From positions 744,001-808,000 of the forward strand of contig BCIA01000007.1 of NCBI GenBank assembly GCA_001599815.1: a DNA stretch of 64,000 nt, read 5' to 3'. Positions 1-10,983 of the stretch are shown here, one piece after another. How positions within the stretch are numbered: position 1 is the first letter of the stretch; the number at the start of each line of letters is the position of its first letter. A program made the translations under genes and the position numbers. The notes beneath the pieces are model-generated. The model saw nothing but the letters and a program-made list of their open reading frames with translations. It was not told the DNA's origin and made no database searches. The stretch comes from Furcasterigmium furcatum (taxonomy: Eukaryota > Ascomycota > Sordariomycetes > Glomerellales > Plectosphaerellaceae).

Positions 1-2
1 CG

Positions 3-626
3 ATGATGCAGGAGTCTCTGCGAGAGAGTATCAAGCGCCTGGGCTTCCAGTCGGGCATCTTCCACTGCGAGGCGCGAGTTCGCGGGTCACGGGCATACTA
101 CGCCGTGGATCCGGCGAGCGGCATCCTGGATCTTCACCACCGTACTCCGGACGAGAGCAGAGATGAGGCGCCCTCATGCTTCTTGCACGAGGTAAACGCC
201 CGTTCTCCGGGGTACATCAACTGCGTTGCGGCACTGCTCGCCCACGGCGTCGACTACTACGCCGTCCGACTGCTCCTCAGCCTGGGGCCGCGCGAGAACG
301 ATCGTGTCAGGGCCCTGGCGCAGCCTTTCCTGCATGGGAGGCCGCAGTATACGCTGGGCATCACGGTGCTGCCACCGACGCGCGCTGGCATCATGGGATC
401 TGAGGATGCCGTGCTCGAGTTCCTCGAGGCGAGCCCGGAGCTGCGGCCCCACGTTGTGGACTTTCAGACCATCAAGAAGAGGGGAGACGTGGTGCAGGGG
501 CCAGACTCGAGCGAGCTGTGGTGCGTGGCGTACGTGACGGTTGCCAGCAGGAAGGGCAGAAGGGAGTGCCTGGAATTGGTCAAGCAGGTGAGGGAGAAGT
601 TCGAGTACAGACTCATGGACGAGTAG
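3..626 (+). CDS. ATP-grasp domain protein, C-terminal part (5' end outside window)
   Basis: About 207 residues are readable to a TAG stop. The stretch FLHEVNARSPGY near residue 62 resembles the metal- and ATP-binding end of the ATP-grasp fold (Glu and Asn, then R-x-x-G), followed by a helix ending YYAVRLLLSL. ATP-grasp enzymes join a carboxylate to an amine, thiol or second acid through an acyl phosphate. The substrate cannot be told from this part. The first Met sits at the window edge and is probably internal, because an ATP-grasp protein of this kind needs 200-400 further residues upstream. The neighbouring ferric reductase is convergent. The family call is from motif reading only. Confidence 0.55.
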   Translation: MMQESLRESIKRLGFQSGIFHCEARVRGSRAYYAVDPASGILDLHHRTPDESRDEAPSCFLHEVNARSPGYINCVAALLAHGVDYYAVRLLLSLGPRENDRVRALAQPFLHGRPQYTLGITVLPPTRAGIMGSEDAVLEFLEASPELRPHVVDFQTIKKRGDVVQGPDSSELWCVAYVTVASRKGRRECLELVKQVREKFEYRLMDE

Positions 627-1032
627 AGTAGAGTAGCAAATCAACAGATGTGGCCTGAACAAAGTTGCATCCCGCCCGTCGCCCCTGATCCCTGATCCCT
701 GGAGGTGACTTTGAGATCTGACAGGTCAGTTGTGCTGTGCCGGCACAGGCCGCTCGCATCAACTAGTGATGTGCAGTGAAGACCCGGGAAACATGCGCAA
801 ACTTGCTCATCGGCTCATGTCTTACAGGGGTCTTCAAGCTCCCAGCGGCATTCGTTCAGGCTGTGATCAGCAGAAGGGCTTCAAGTCGGTCACAGCGTGG
901 CATGGGAAAGTTGATGTGAGCAGAACTTGCACTGCGAAGTAATTAGGTGTAAACAACGTGTTCTTGGAAATGCCATGAATATGACCAGGTCAGGGGGTAT
1001 AATGGGTGACTCTAACTGCTACAAACAAGCTT
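627..1032. other. convergent intergenic region
   Basis: This holds the 3' ends of the ATP-grasp gene and the ferric reductase gene. I see no further gene, repeat or RNA. Confidence 0.6.
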
Positions 1033-3384
1033 CTACCAACCAAAGGCCTCGTCCACGAGCACATACGCCCGGCTCAGGGGGTTCGTCCGAGCGATCTCGA
1101 CGATCTTCTGGCGCACATCGTCCGCCATGCCCGGCGGCCCGCAGACAACCACGGCAAGCGCGCCGTCCTCCTTGGCCCCGGTGCCGACCAGCTCCTTGGC
1201 CAGGATCGCGTCCAGGTCCAGCCTCTGCCCGACGACCGTCTCGACCTGCACGCTGCTCGGCAGGTCGCCCAGCGCCGGCGCGAGGGCCGCCACCAGGCCC
1301 GCCTGGCGGCTAGACCAGAAGAGCTTCGTGCTCGCAGCGGCGCCCTGGCGCACGTACGGTAGGCAGGCGGTGATGCCCACGCCGCCGGCGATGCACAGCA
1401 TGCCGCTGCACTGGGCGATCTGGGACGAGACGTCGCCGGAGTGGTGGTACGGCCCCTCTAGGAGGACGCGGAGCCGGACGGCCCTGGGGCCCTCGGCGCC
1501 GTGGACGCGCGATGCGAGCTGCTTCGTGATGCCTGTGCGGGTGCGCGTGAAGAAGATGGTCGAGTCCTCCTTGCTGCCGCTGTTGCTGGACGTGCTCGCC
1601 GGCGCGTCGGGCGTGCTTGTGCCCTTCTCGGGGTCCGAGTCGGCGGCCGCGGTGGTCGTTGTCACGGTCTTGTCATCGAGTGTTGCTGTCGCAGTTGCAG
1701 GTGCCGGCGAAAAGTCGGTGCTCCCCGGGCCCGAGTACGCGACGGAGAAGGGGTGCGTCTCCCAGAACTTCCAGCTGAGCGTCGGGAAGCCGAGGTACAC
1801 GACGCCGCCGTCGAGGCGCTTGCCCTCGACCTCGATGCGGAGGTACTCGCCGTCGACGTCCTGGACGGCCGTGACGACGGCCATGCGGCTGCCCTGGACG
1901 GCGGTGCGCGCGAGGCGGATCAGGCGGTCGAGGGCCCAGATAGCGACGCAGACGAAGGCCCAGATCTCGTAACCCCAGTTCCACTCGTAGACGTACCAGA
2001 TGTGGTAGTAGTACCCGACGATGAAGAGGACGGCGAGGACGATGTGGGCGGCGAGGAAGATCTCGTAGTAGCGCTGGCGGATCCAGAGGATGGAGAAGGG
2101 CAGGATGGCGCTGACGGCGACGGTGCCGACAATGCCCCAGATCCAGTACTCGCGGGCGAGCTCGGCCTCGTAGGTGCCCCTGAGGACGTAGTTGGCGAGG
2201 AGCATGAAGGAGTGGACGATGGTGTGGAAGATGCACCAGTAGCCGAGCCAGCGGTGCATGAGGAGATATGTGCTGTAGCTCCAGTCGGTGACGTGGAGGA
2301 GCACGTTGTTGCGCGCGGCGAAGAGGAAGAGGGCCACGGCGTTGCCCATGGCCATGACGCCGGCGCGGTTGCCGACGATGCTGATGGTCTGCATCTTGAG
2401 GGACGTGAAGGAGGCCTGGGGCTGGTGGATGACATAGGGCCCGAGCCAGAGGAGGATGTTGAGGGCGCTGATGACGAAGATGTAGAGCGCCTGTCCGCGG
2501 TTCGGGACCTGACCCACCGTCGCGACGGGCTCGCGGTGGCGTTTGCCCATGGCGGCCGGGACGAGGAGGAAGGACTGCCAGTACGCCCACGCGCGGCTCC
2601 TGGTGAAGCCGGGGAGGTAGCGGAACAGGGAGAGCACGAGGGGCAGGAAGATGGCGACGATGGCGACGACGATGGTCATTGTCGAGTGGCCGGCCTCGTT
2701 CGTCTCAAAGTCGTACATGTAGTTGTACTGGAGCTGCCAGAGATCGGGGCCGACGAAGCTCGTGACGTTCAGCATCTCGGCAGAGCCGCCGGCGGCCGTG
2801 GGCAGGGGGCTCGAGACGTCGAAGGTGATCAGCCCCTCCATGGCAGGGTCGCTGTGTCCGCCATGCTGCCGCTTCGAGAGCCTCACGGTCCTCTTGCTGT
2901 GGCCGCCGTGGCCGCCGTCCTCGCCGCCCATGGACGAGTTGCCGTTGTTGGAAGCGCGGGACTCCTCCTCCCGAGCGGCTGCCAAGGCGTCTTGGTACGA
3001 CATATGGGGGGTATATAGATTGGTGCCGAGAGTGCCAGTGCCGAGATGGTGTGCCCAGTAGTCCTCCAGCTTGCTCAGCGGCGGGTTTTCCGTCAGGGGG
3101 CAGTACGTGTCGATGCAGAGGGCCATGGTGGTCAGGAATGCGTGGTCCTCCATGAAGCAGTCCGGGGGCGTCGTGACGGGGTTGTGCGCGGTGCCGTGGT
3201 TCTCGCTCGAGTCGACCGGCGTGCACAGAAGCGGCTGTCTTCTGATGACGTTGCGGCAGGCGAAAGAGCAGGTCGGGTCGTAGAGCGTCTTGCCGTAGCC
3301 GATGAGGCCGATGCCATCGCCGCGAACGCCAATGGCGTGCAGGGCGACGACGAGGCCGGATGCAAGCAGCTGAGTCGCCGACAT
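1033..3384 (-). CDS. FRE-type ferric-chelate reductase, plasma membrane
   Basis: A single-exon gene of about 783 residues, a usual length for the family. It moves electrons from NADPH through FAD and two haems to reduce Fe(III) or Cu(II) outside the cell before uptake. In order I see a signal peptide (MSATQLLASG start), a Cys-containing extracellular part, a first membrane segment, the ferric reductase membrane domain with paired histidines near residues 376-392 (HRWLGYWCIFHTIVHS) and 443-465 (AAHIVLAV... YYYHIWY), the FAD motif HPFSVA near 544, a Ser/Thr/Asp-rich insert, the NADPH motif GGVGITACLPY near 665 and the terminal CGPPGM near 746. I chose the second Met (3384) because it begins the signal peptide; a Met 20 codons upstream is less likely. 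A TATA box lies about 95 bp upstream. Iron control is expected for the family but I did not identify a GATA-factor site. Confidence 0.9.
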   Translation of the reverse strand: MSATQLLASGLVVALHAIGVRGDGIGLIGYGKTLYDPTCSFACRNVIRRQPLLCTPVDSSENHGTAHNPVTTPPDCFMEDHAFLTTMALCIDTYCPLTENPPLSKLEDYWAHHLGTGTLGTNLYTPHMSYQDALAAAREEESRASNNGNSSMGGEDGGHGGHSKRTVRLSKRQHGGHSDPAMEGLITFDVSSPLPTAAGGSAEMLNVTSFVGPDLWQLQYNYMYDFETNEAGHSTMTIVVAIVAIFLPLVLSLFRYLPGFTRSRAWAYWQSFLLVPAAMGKRHREPVATVGQVPNRGQALYIFVISALNILLWLGPYVIHQPQASFTSLKMQTISIVGNRAGVMAMGNAVALFLFAARNNVLLHVTDWSYSTYLLMHRWLGYWCIFHTIVHSFMLLANYVLRGTYEAELAREYWIWGIVGTVAVSAILPFSILWIRQRYYEIFLAAHIVLAVLFIVGYYYHIWYVYEWNWGYEIWAFVCVAIWALDRLIRLARTAVQGSRMAVVTAVQDVDGEYLRIEVEGKRLDGGVVYLGFPTLSWKFWETHPFSVAYSGPGSTDFSPAPATATATLDDKTVTTTTAAADSDPEKGTSTPDAPASTSSNSGSKEDSTIFFTRTRTGITKQLASRVHGAEGPRAVRLRVLLEGPYHHSGDVSSQIAQCSGMLCIAGGVGITACLPYVRQGAAASTKLFWSSRQAGLVAALAPALGDLPSSVQVETVVGQRLDLDAILAKELVGTGAKEDGALAVVVCGPPGMADDVRQKIVEIARTNPLSRAYVLVDEAFGW

Positions 3385-3912
3385 GTCTGGCGGAGGCTGT
3401 CGCGGGTGATTGTCCCAAGAGGAGTGTTGGTGGTGCAGAAGCAAGTCGAAACGAGACAGGAGCAGAGCGGGAGGAGTATATAAGTGGTGGTGTGGTATGG
3501 GTGCGGGAAGATGCCAGGGGCTGTCACCGACAAGCCTTCAAACAACCTGCTCACTGGCACCAGACCAGGTCTCTCTCTATCGAGCAAACAAGACAAGGCT
3601 GGGCCCGGGGGAGGGGTTTCCACCTTCAATATCTCTCTTTATTACTTTCTCACCACCCATGTTTTCCCACGCGGGACCTGGTATCGAGTCCAGGCCGATG
3701 TCTCCAAATCCAGCCACCCGGGGCCCGAGAATTACCAAACGGCCCCGTCCTCGCCTCCCCGGGCATGCAGGCCAAGACCCTTGGCGCCCTGGGCCTATGA
3801 GAACTTGCTCACAATATGTACACATGGCGCGCCGGGCGGCTCAAACATTCTCACTCACCACTCACCACCATGACTTGTTTTCTCTTCTCGATTGAGGATG
3901 GACAACTTGGTC
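3385..3912. other. ferric reductase promoter and 3' flank of the methyltransferase
   Basis: There is no gene here. Apart from the TATA box I see only T/C-rich tracts on the plus strand (about 3640-3680). Confidence 0.5.
3477..3484 (-). promoter_or_regulatory. TATA box of the ferric reductase gene
   Basis: On the minus strand this reads CTTATATA, 93-100 bp before the chosen start codon. Spacing and sequence fit a core promoter element. Confidence 0.5.
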
Positions 3913-4794
3913 TTACTCAGTACCTGCTGCGCTCTCACCGCCGTCCAGCCTGCAGATGATTTCCGTACAGATCAGCAGCCTCCAGGCGTCCTCGGCGTCG
4001 ATGAACCGCTGCATGTTCGCCCTCAGCACGTCCACCTGCTCGTCCGTGTACCCAAACTTGGCCGCGGCTCTGCGGTACTCGGAGCTCTCGTCGGCCAGGA
4101 TGTCCAGCATCGACCCCGCATACGCCCGCCTCTCCGGCGCCGTGATGTTTGATAGCACGCTCGCCGACGCCGTGATCTGATCCCTGCGGAACCCGGCCGC
4201 CAGCGCCTTGCTGATCAGCTGGCGGCCCGTCTGCGTCTCCAGCCCGTTCATCCTGTAGATGCGCTCCTGCAGCTCCGCGTTCTCCGGGCACGGCGGCCAC
4301 AGCACCTGGGACTGGGTGTCGCCGTCGCGGCAGGCGACGATGCCGCCCCGCGGCTTGGCGAGGAGCCTCATCTGCTTGAGCACGGGGGCGTTGTCCGGGA
4401 TGCAGATGAGCGTGGTGTGCTCGTGGACCACGTCGAAGCCCGCCGCGAGCTCGTCGGGGGTCAGGAAGGACGCGGGTTTGAGGATGTCGCCGTGGCGGAA
4501 CTGCACCCCGGTGCCGGGGGCCAGGGCCTCGACGCTCAGGCGGTTGCGCTCGGTGACCTCGCTGCTTTGGTCGACGCCGATGATGGTGGCTTGGGGGAAG
4601 TGCCGTGCCAGGTCCAGCGTGATGCTGCCGGGGCCGCAGCCGACGTCCAGGAGGGAGAACGTGGGTGGGAGGGACTTCAGTGTTGGGAGCAGATACTGCA
4701 GGCAGGTCGACACGTTGCGAAGCTCGAAGAGCTTTATCGTCTCGCTCTTGAACCCGATGTGGTAGCTCGACTGGGGAGTATTACTTGACGCCAT
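3913..4794 (-). CDS. class I SAM-dependent methyltransferase (UbiE/Methyltransf_25-like)
   Basis: A single-exon gene of 293 residues. The SAM-binding motif I, LLDVGCGPGSITLDLA, lies near residues 48-63; the acidic residue that binds the ribose is in IIGVDQS, and motif II/III continues in FRHGDIL and FDVVHEHTTL. The fold is complete and of normal length. The methyl acceptor cannot be predicted. The gene is divergent from a peptide transporter with 567 bp between start codons, so the two may share regulation. Proteins of this type occur both in secondary metabolism and as stand-alone detoxification enzymes, and no biosynthetic core gene is nearby. Confidence 0.8.
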   Translation of the reverse strand: MASSNTPQSSYHIGFKSETIKLFELRNVSTCLQYLLPTLKSLPPTFSLLDVGCGPGSITLDLARHFPQATIIGVDQSSEVTERNRLSVEALAPGTGVQFRHGDILKPASFLTPDELAAGFDVVHEHTTLICIPDNAPVLKQMRLLAKPRGGIVACRDGDTQSQVLWPPCPENAELQERIYRMNGLETQTGRQLISKALAAGFRRDQITASASVLSNITAPERRAYAGSMLDILADESSEYRRAAAKFGYTDEQVDVLRANMQRFIDAEDAWRLLICTEIICRLDGGESAAGTE

Positions 4795-5361
4795 GCCTGC
4801 TGCTGGGATTTCGGTCCGTTGCCCAACGTCTCGTCATAGCCACCCGTTCCCTCCAGGCGATCCTTTATGTAGTTGGACTTGTACATCATCCGCAAGTATT
4901 CTGTCCTTTCTGGCCGTGATCGTAGGAATAGGCACGGTGCCTACCGCGTTCCCCCCACGCTCCCATGTCATGACCACCCCTCAACCCCTCCATCGACCCT
5001 GGATGTACCATGCGAGCATGTTTGAGAGGGTTTCTCGGAGCGAAGCAGGGGACTGCCCGAAGTGGAAAGGGGCGTGCGGCTTGGCGTACAGGGGTCTTAA
5101 AGATGCCAAGCGCCGGGGCGTGAAGATCGCCATTGGAGTCTTGGAGTTGGAGATCAATCCCGCGCCGCTGCACGGCTGCATTCCAGTGACTGACTCCTCA
5201 GGGGAGCATGATATTTTCGGGCCGGGTCTTAGTGATGTAACGAGTCATCCGCTGCGTCTCTTCGCGTCTCGCGTTGGTTATTATGAACGTCGCCGTCATG
5301 AACATGTCCAAGACTCGAAGATCGGCCTCGAGGAGAACGACGCCAGGGGCAGACTGAAGAC
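4795..5361. other. divergent promoter region, methyltransferase / peptide transporter
   Basis: I find no convincing gene. Open frames here lack splice-compatible structure and family resemblance. Confidence 0.5.
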
Positions 5362-7250
5362 ATGGCTGCTGACAAAGAAAAGCAGAACTCCCCTAATGCT
5401 CCTATCCAAGTGGGCTACGAGCCACGAGATGCTACGGAAGAGGAGATCCAAACACTCCCACATGTCATCGACAAGGTGCCGCCAGCAGCATGGGCTGCCG
5501 CGCTCATCGGGGCCTCTGAGAGATTCAGCTATTACTGCATAGTTTCTATCTGGCGTGAGCACCCAGGCTACTTCTCATATTGAGACTTTCTTGATCCAGT
5601 CAGCTGAAATCTTCCAGAGAACTACATGCAGAATGACCGAGGTTCCCATGCAATCCCTGGAGCCCTCGGTCTCGGCCAGGCGACGGCCACGGCCATCTCG
5701 AACGGCTTCTTCGTCTTTCTCTTCCTGACACCATTGGGCTTCGCCCTCGTGTCCGACATCTGGCTCGGACGGTACAAGACCCTCCTCCTGGGATTGAGCC
5801 TCTCCCTCTGCGGATCTCTGGTCATGTTTACCACATCGCTGCCGGCCGCCCTGGATCGTGGCGCGGGAGTCCCGGGGTTGGCCATGGCCATGATATTGAT
5901 TGGGCTTGGTGTCGGAGCCACAAAGGCGACCGTTTCTCCATTCATTGGTGAGTTCCAATAGCCTGCTTCATGTGCCTTGAGTTCCGTCTCTAAGTCCTCC
6001 AAGGCGACCAGTACACCCAAAAGAGTCCCCAGCTCGTCCGGCAGAGTAATGGGCGTCTCGTCGTCGTGGACGGCTCACGAACATTGCAATTCATATACAA
6101 TGCGTTTTACTGGTTCACAAACATTGCTTCCCTCTCCTCCATTCCGGCGACATTCTTGGAGCGAGATTTCGACTTCTGGACGGCGTACCTCATGGCGTCC
6201 GCGTCCCTGGTGCTTGCATCAAGCCTTCTCCTCATGTTCAGTCCAAAATTGGGTACGCAGATGACTTGAATGTCTTTGTAGAGAGTCAAGCTGACACTGG
6301 AGACATGAAGTCAGGGTAGTCCCGGGCGAGAACAATCTTCCCAAGGCGATCAAGGTCTTGACCACAGCTGCCCGCCACGGCTTCCAACTCGATCACGCCA
6401 AGCAGTCCTACCAGGCAGAAACATGCGGGAATTCAGTTCCCTGGAGCGACAAGTTCGTCGATGAGCTCAAGCGCGGGCTCCTCGCGTGCCGCGTCATGTC
6501 CGTACCCAGCCCTCCTCCCACCCCGTGCGTCGACCAAGACTGATCCCCGCCCCCAGCTTCTCCTTCGCCTTCTTCTACCTCGCCCTGACCAAGATGTTCA
6601 ACGACCTCATATCCCAGGCCGGCCAGATGCAGCTCCACGGCGTGCCCAACGACATGATCCAGGCCATGGCGGGCGTGGCCTGCGTCGTATTCGGCCCCGT
6701 CATCCAGGCCCTGTACAACTTCCTCGCCAGACGCCGCGTCTCCTTTGGCCCCATGGCGCGCATCACCGTCGCCTTCCTCATCTGCGGCAGCGGCATGGCC
6801 TACGCCGCCGGCCTGCAGAAGATCATCTACAGCGCTGGGCCGTGCTACGACGCGCCGCGGGCGTGTCCCGCCTCCGACGGGGGCAGGCTGCCCAACGACG
6901 TAAACGTGTGGGCGCAGCTGCCGATCTACGTCGCGCTGGCCATCGCGGAGATCTTCGGGCTCGTCACGGCCAGCGAGTACGCGTACTCCAAGGCGCCGAA
7001 GGACATGCGCAGTATCGTCCAGGCGATGGTGCAGCTGAGCGCGTGCCTCGGCGCGCTGATGGCCATCGCCATCAGCCCGGTGTCGCGGGATCCGCTGCTG
7101 GTTATCGTGTACGCTGTCATCGCAGGCGTCATGGGGCTGTGCTCGGCGCTCTTCTGGTGGAAGTTCCGCAAGTACGACAAGATCGATCGCGAGTTGAATG
7201 ATCTGGGTCGCGAGACCGAGGGGCCAGAGGAGTCGAGGCCATCAGCATAG
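5362..7250 (+). CDS. POT/PTR family proton-coupled peptide transporter, 5 exons
   Basis: Proposed exons 5362-5554, 5618-5947, 6004-6252, 6311-6497 and 6557-7250 give 550 residues, close to fungal PTR2 length. Each junction keeps the frame and restores a conserved PTR segment: W-Q-N-Y-M-Q-N after intron 1, F-I-G-D-Q-Y after intron 2, and L-A-C-R-V-I-F-S-F-A-F before the TM7 region. The typical fungal signature S-Q-A-G-Q-M-Q-x-H-G-x-P-N-D-M is at 6610-6660. About twelve hydrophobic segments follow in family order, with a charged cytosolic tail. The protein imports di- and tripeptides with protons across the plasma membrane. Introns 1 to 3 are firm; the donor of intron 4 (6498) is the least certain. 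The last extracellular loop carries two Cys (GPCYDAPRACPA). Confidence 0.85.
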
Positions 7251-7425
7251 GAGGAAACGCGTCGTCGACATCATTGGGGTCGAGGCACCAGGCTCAGCGG
7301 TTGTCGAGGCTCCGGGTAAACAAGTACGGCACGTTGCCGGCAGCTGCTTTATTGAATACACTGGTTGTACACGCCAGACCTCGGGCATGCCAGGTCGCCG
7401 GCCACGTCACCACGGCTGAGTCTGT

Positions 7426-7873
7426 TTACACACCGAACCGGAACTCCCTGAACTTCTTCTGGTAGTAATACGTCGACAGAGCGCCCGCGACGCCGAGGCC
7501 GAGGCCTACGCGCGACTTGGCCTGCGTGGCGATGACCCTCTGCGCACCACCGCCGAGCAGGACGACGCTGCTGCCCAGGGCGAGCTCCGAGCCGTAGTCC
7601 TTGTTCTTCTTCAAGAGATAGCCTGAGATGGGGGTTAGCAGGGCGCCCTGATAATGACGGGGTACTTTCAAGTTCTCTTACCTGCACAGGCGAAGCTGGC
7701 GCCGAGCGTGAGGCCCGCGATGAGGGAGGGCTTGGAGCGCGTTTTGTAGTATCCGAAGGAGCCGCCGCCGGCCACTGTGGAGCGTGTCAGTGAGAATTGG
7801 CGGGTGATGGGAATGTCTGTGGGATTCGGGACTTACACAGGCCAGCCAGGGTGAATGCGGGATGCTCAGCCAT
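7426..7873 (-). CDS. TMEM14 family small membrane protein
   Basis: Exons 7837-7873, 7682-7774 and 7426-7622 (complement) give 108 residues, the normal size of TMEM14 proteins. Four glycine-rich hydrophobic segments are visible: FTLAGLLAGGGSFGYY, SLIAGLTLGASFACAG, ELALGSSVVLLGGGAQR and VGLGLGVAGALSTYYY, followed by a basic tail ending FRFGV. Both introns (62 and 59 bp) have GTAAGT/GTAAGA donors and keep the frame. Animal members sit in the inner mitochondrial membrane and one is implicated in porphyrin export; the fungal role is not established. It is downstream of, and convergent with, the peptide transporter. Confidence 0.85.
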
Positions 7874-8475
7874 GGTTGATGTCGGTGGTAGAGTGAGTTG
7901 TTGGGGTGGTGTCAGGTCACGGTCACTTCAGGTCAGGGGAAAGTGATTCCACAAAAAGTTGCGAGCTCATCATCGTCTGCTTATGTAAGCGGGTTATCGG
8001 AATCATCAGGCCACTCCGGTGGATGAGCCTTCATGCTCTTCGTGGGGAAGTCAGTCAAGGGTTACCCTGTAAAGAGATTCAATTAAACATCGAACAGAGG
8101 TCTGGAGAGAAATGTGTCCAGCAGGCGGACTCTAGCCTGAATGCTTGAGGCCACGTCTCCTTCACACCAGGGACCCAGGATGTCCTCTCTCTCTTCAAGG
8201 AATCTGAGATGAAAGGCTCTAAACTTGTGATAACTTGTACAACTCCAGCCTTTTTCTAGTTGCCCGTTTATCCAAATGACTACATCAGGGTCTCTGGATC
8301 TGCCTCGCTTGTGCTGACCTCCTCCTTGGGCATCCCTCTGGTGAAGACATCGCGAGGCCAACATGAGATCACATCAGAGAGAAATCGCCATTGAGAGTAA
8401 TAAATGCATCTTAAAATGGAACGCTCCTCTCCATTTGGGCTAGCAGCCCTCTTTTCCACCTACACCAACTCTCCT
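7874..8475. other. TMEM14 promoter and MAK5 3' flank
   Basis: No gene is recognisable here. Confidence 0.5.
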
Positions 8476-10983
8476 CTACCAATCGGCCAGGTCCAGCGAA
8501 TCAACCCTCCCCAGGAAATCGCCCTTCGCTCCCTTCAACAACTCGTCAATATCGACCTTGCCGGTCGTCAGATACCGCTCGCTAACACCGGCGTTGATCC
8601 TCTTCGACAGCAACTCCCTCAGCTGTGCCTTCATGGCCCCCATCTCGGCCTTGGTGAGGCCCCTCGCCTCCTGCTGCTTTTGCTTCCTCTGGCTGCCGCG
8701 GCCGCCCCAGTTGCTGCTCTTCTCGAGCTCCTCGCTGTCGTAGTCGACCCCCAGCTCCTCCGCGGCCTTCTTCATCCAGTCGTCGTCCTTGCTGCCCTTC
8801 TCCTTGGCCAGGACCGCGTCGGAGATCTTCTTCGACAGGTCGACGCGCGGCTTCAGCCGGTTGACCAGCTTGCGGTCCAGGTCCACCGTGCGGATCAGGT
8901 ACTTCTTCCGGCCGGCCTGTTCGTGGTGCACCTTAGCCGCGAGGCGGCGGACGGGGGTGACCTCCTCCGGCGCGCAGAGGAGAACGCTGAGGCCCGTGGT
9001 CTCGGCGCGGGCCGTACGACCGGAGCGGTGGACGTACATGTCCGCCGCGCGGGGGACGTGGTAGTGCACGACCTGCTCGATGCCCTTGATGTCGAGACCG
9101 CGCGCGGCGACGTCTGTGGCGATCAGGATGGACGCGGTGCCCGGCTTGGTGGCGGTGAACCGCTCCACGGAGCGCAGACGTGCCTTTTGGGGCATCTGGG
9201 AGTGGAGGGGGAGGGCGTTCAGGTTGAGGTTCTGCAGGAAAGGGGTGAGACGGCGGGCGGTGGAGATGGAGTTGGTGAAGACCAGCGATCGCCTGTTGGG
9301 GTTCAGGAGGAGCAGGGCGTAGAGGTAGAGGTCCTGGATGGTGTTAGTGAACGGGCTGAGACCAGGGGCGAGGTGCGGGACGTTACCTTCTCCATGGCAC
9401 CACACTCGATGATGCCCTCCTTGAGACCCTCGGCCATTTGCGACACGGGGTTCATGTCGATGAACTGCGGGTTCTCCTCCCGGAAGTTGACCCGCTTCAG
9501 CAGGTACTCCATCGACTCGCCCTCGGACATGAGGCCGAACTTTCCCTTGCCCGCCAGCTTCTGCTGCAGACCCTTGTGGAACGTGGCGGAGAAAACCAGA
9601 GTCTGGCGGGGAGCCAGCTTCACCTCGTCCTCGTCGTCTTCCTCCTCCACCTGACGGTCCAGCGCTTTCAGGATCTCCTCGGCCTCCTTGAAGTGGCCCT
9701 CGCTCAGTATCCTGTCCGCCTCATCAACAACAAGGTACTGGATGCCCTTGAAGGCCTCCAACAAGGGAGTGCTCTCACTCAAGACCTCCCACATTCGTCC
9801 CGGCGTGCCGACAATGATATCGGCCTTGGCCAGTTGGCGCTGCTGCTTGAACACGGACAGTCCGCCCGTGACGGAGCAGATGTATGGCGCCGTCGACAGG
9901 CCCTCGCAGAGGGCCTTCAGATGCTGGACGATTTGATGCGCAAGTTCTCTCGTCGGCGAGATGATCAGGGCCAGCGGCGTCTTGGTCTCGCTCGACTCGT
10001 CTGATTCCTTCTCGCTCTCTTGCGTCTGTTTCTCGAGCCACTGCTCAACAATGGGGATGCCGAAGGCGAGCGTTTTACCGGAACCCGTCGAGGCCTTGCC
10101 GATCACGTCGTGTCCGGCGATGACCTGGGGAATGGCGGCAGCCTGGATGGCGGTGGGCTTTCCGAACTTGAGGCGGGCGATGGACGACACGATGGCGGGC
10201 GAAAGATCCAGTGCCATCCAGGCGGACATGTCCAGTTCGCCGTCGCCGTCGTCGGCCGCGTCCAGGCCGGCAAAGGCGTTGGTCTCTTGGGCGGCGGCAT
10301 CGGCGGGCTCCTGGTCCTTCTTGTCCTTCTTGCCCTTCTTCTCCTTCTTCTCTTTCTTCTCCTTCGGTTCCTTCTTTTCCTTTTTTGTCTTGGCCTTGGG
10401 CTCTTGCTTGCCCTTCGTTTGCGCCGGCTCCTGCTCCTTGTTTTCTGGTTCGGCATCGGGTTCGGTGGTTGTGGCCTCGGCGGTGGCGGATTCCCTGCTC
10501 GCATCGGTAACGTCGGTGGCTGCGGTCAGGTTTGCGACCTGCCTGGCCTTCTTCTTCTCGGCTTTGGATAGCTTCGGGGTCTCCGCCTCCGCCTTCGGCG
10601 CCGCTTCCGGCTCCGGATCGCTGAAGCCCTCGAACTCGTCGTCGTCGTTCTCGGCCGAGGGTGCATCGGACCTGTCGTCGGCGACGCGCTTGTGACGGTT
10701 AGCATTGTGTCTGGACAAGGTGCACGGGAGCTCCTACAAATTCAATCTTGTCCCCGTCCTTCACAACATCCACTCCCTCAATCATCTCGAGGTTGTAGAA
10801 CCCCTCGGCATCGTTGAACATCTCGGGAACATCGACGGGCGTCCATGACAGCGAGTCGATGTTGACGGATCTCCTCTTCTTCGACAGGCCTGGCTTGGCC
10901 GCCCCGAGCTTCTGTCGCTTCGCCGAGGCCGCCGGGAGGCCAGCGCCGGGGGTCTTGCGCTTGTTCTTCGCCATTGGAGCCAT
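8476..10983 (-). CDS. MAK5: DEAD-box ATP-dependent RNA helicase of 60S ribosome assembly
   Basis: Exons 10738-10983, 9387-10688 and 8476-9333 (complement) give about 801 residues. The helicase core shows motif I ASTGSGKT near residue 280, PTRELAHQI, the DEAD box in VVDEADRIL near 400, FSATF near 446, and motif VI HRSGRTAR near 615. Before the core lies a long acidic and lysine-rich tract (repeated KKEKK). The first exon encodes a conserved MAK5-type N-terminus (SWTPVDVPEMFNDAEGFYNL), and the second continues DDDEFEGFSD, which together separate MAK5 from other DEAD helicases. Intron 1 is only 49 bp with branch site GCTAAC; intron 2 is 53 bp with CTAAC. MAK5 works in the nucleolus on 27S pre-rRNA in yeast. 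A second Met three codons in (10974) is an equally good start. It is divergent from TRM7. Confidence 0.9.

Noticed and set aside
1501..3018. 505-codon open frame on the plus strand
   Set aside because: It is the shadow of the ferric reductase gene on the other strand. The Asp/Val/Gly-rich content is what GC-rich antisense gives, and the minus-strand protein has a full domain set.
3913..7250. Methyltransferase and peptide transporter as a biosynthetic cluster
   Set aside because: They are only divergent neighbours; no core enzyme or further tailoring gene supports a cluster.
8404..9654. 416-codon plus-strand open frame
   Set aside because: It lies antisense to MAK5, whose helicase motifs are unambiguous.
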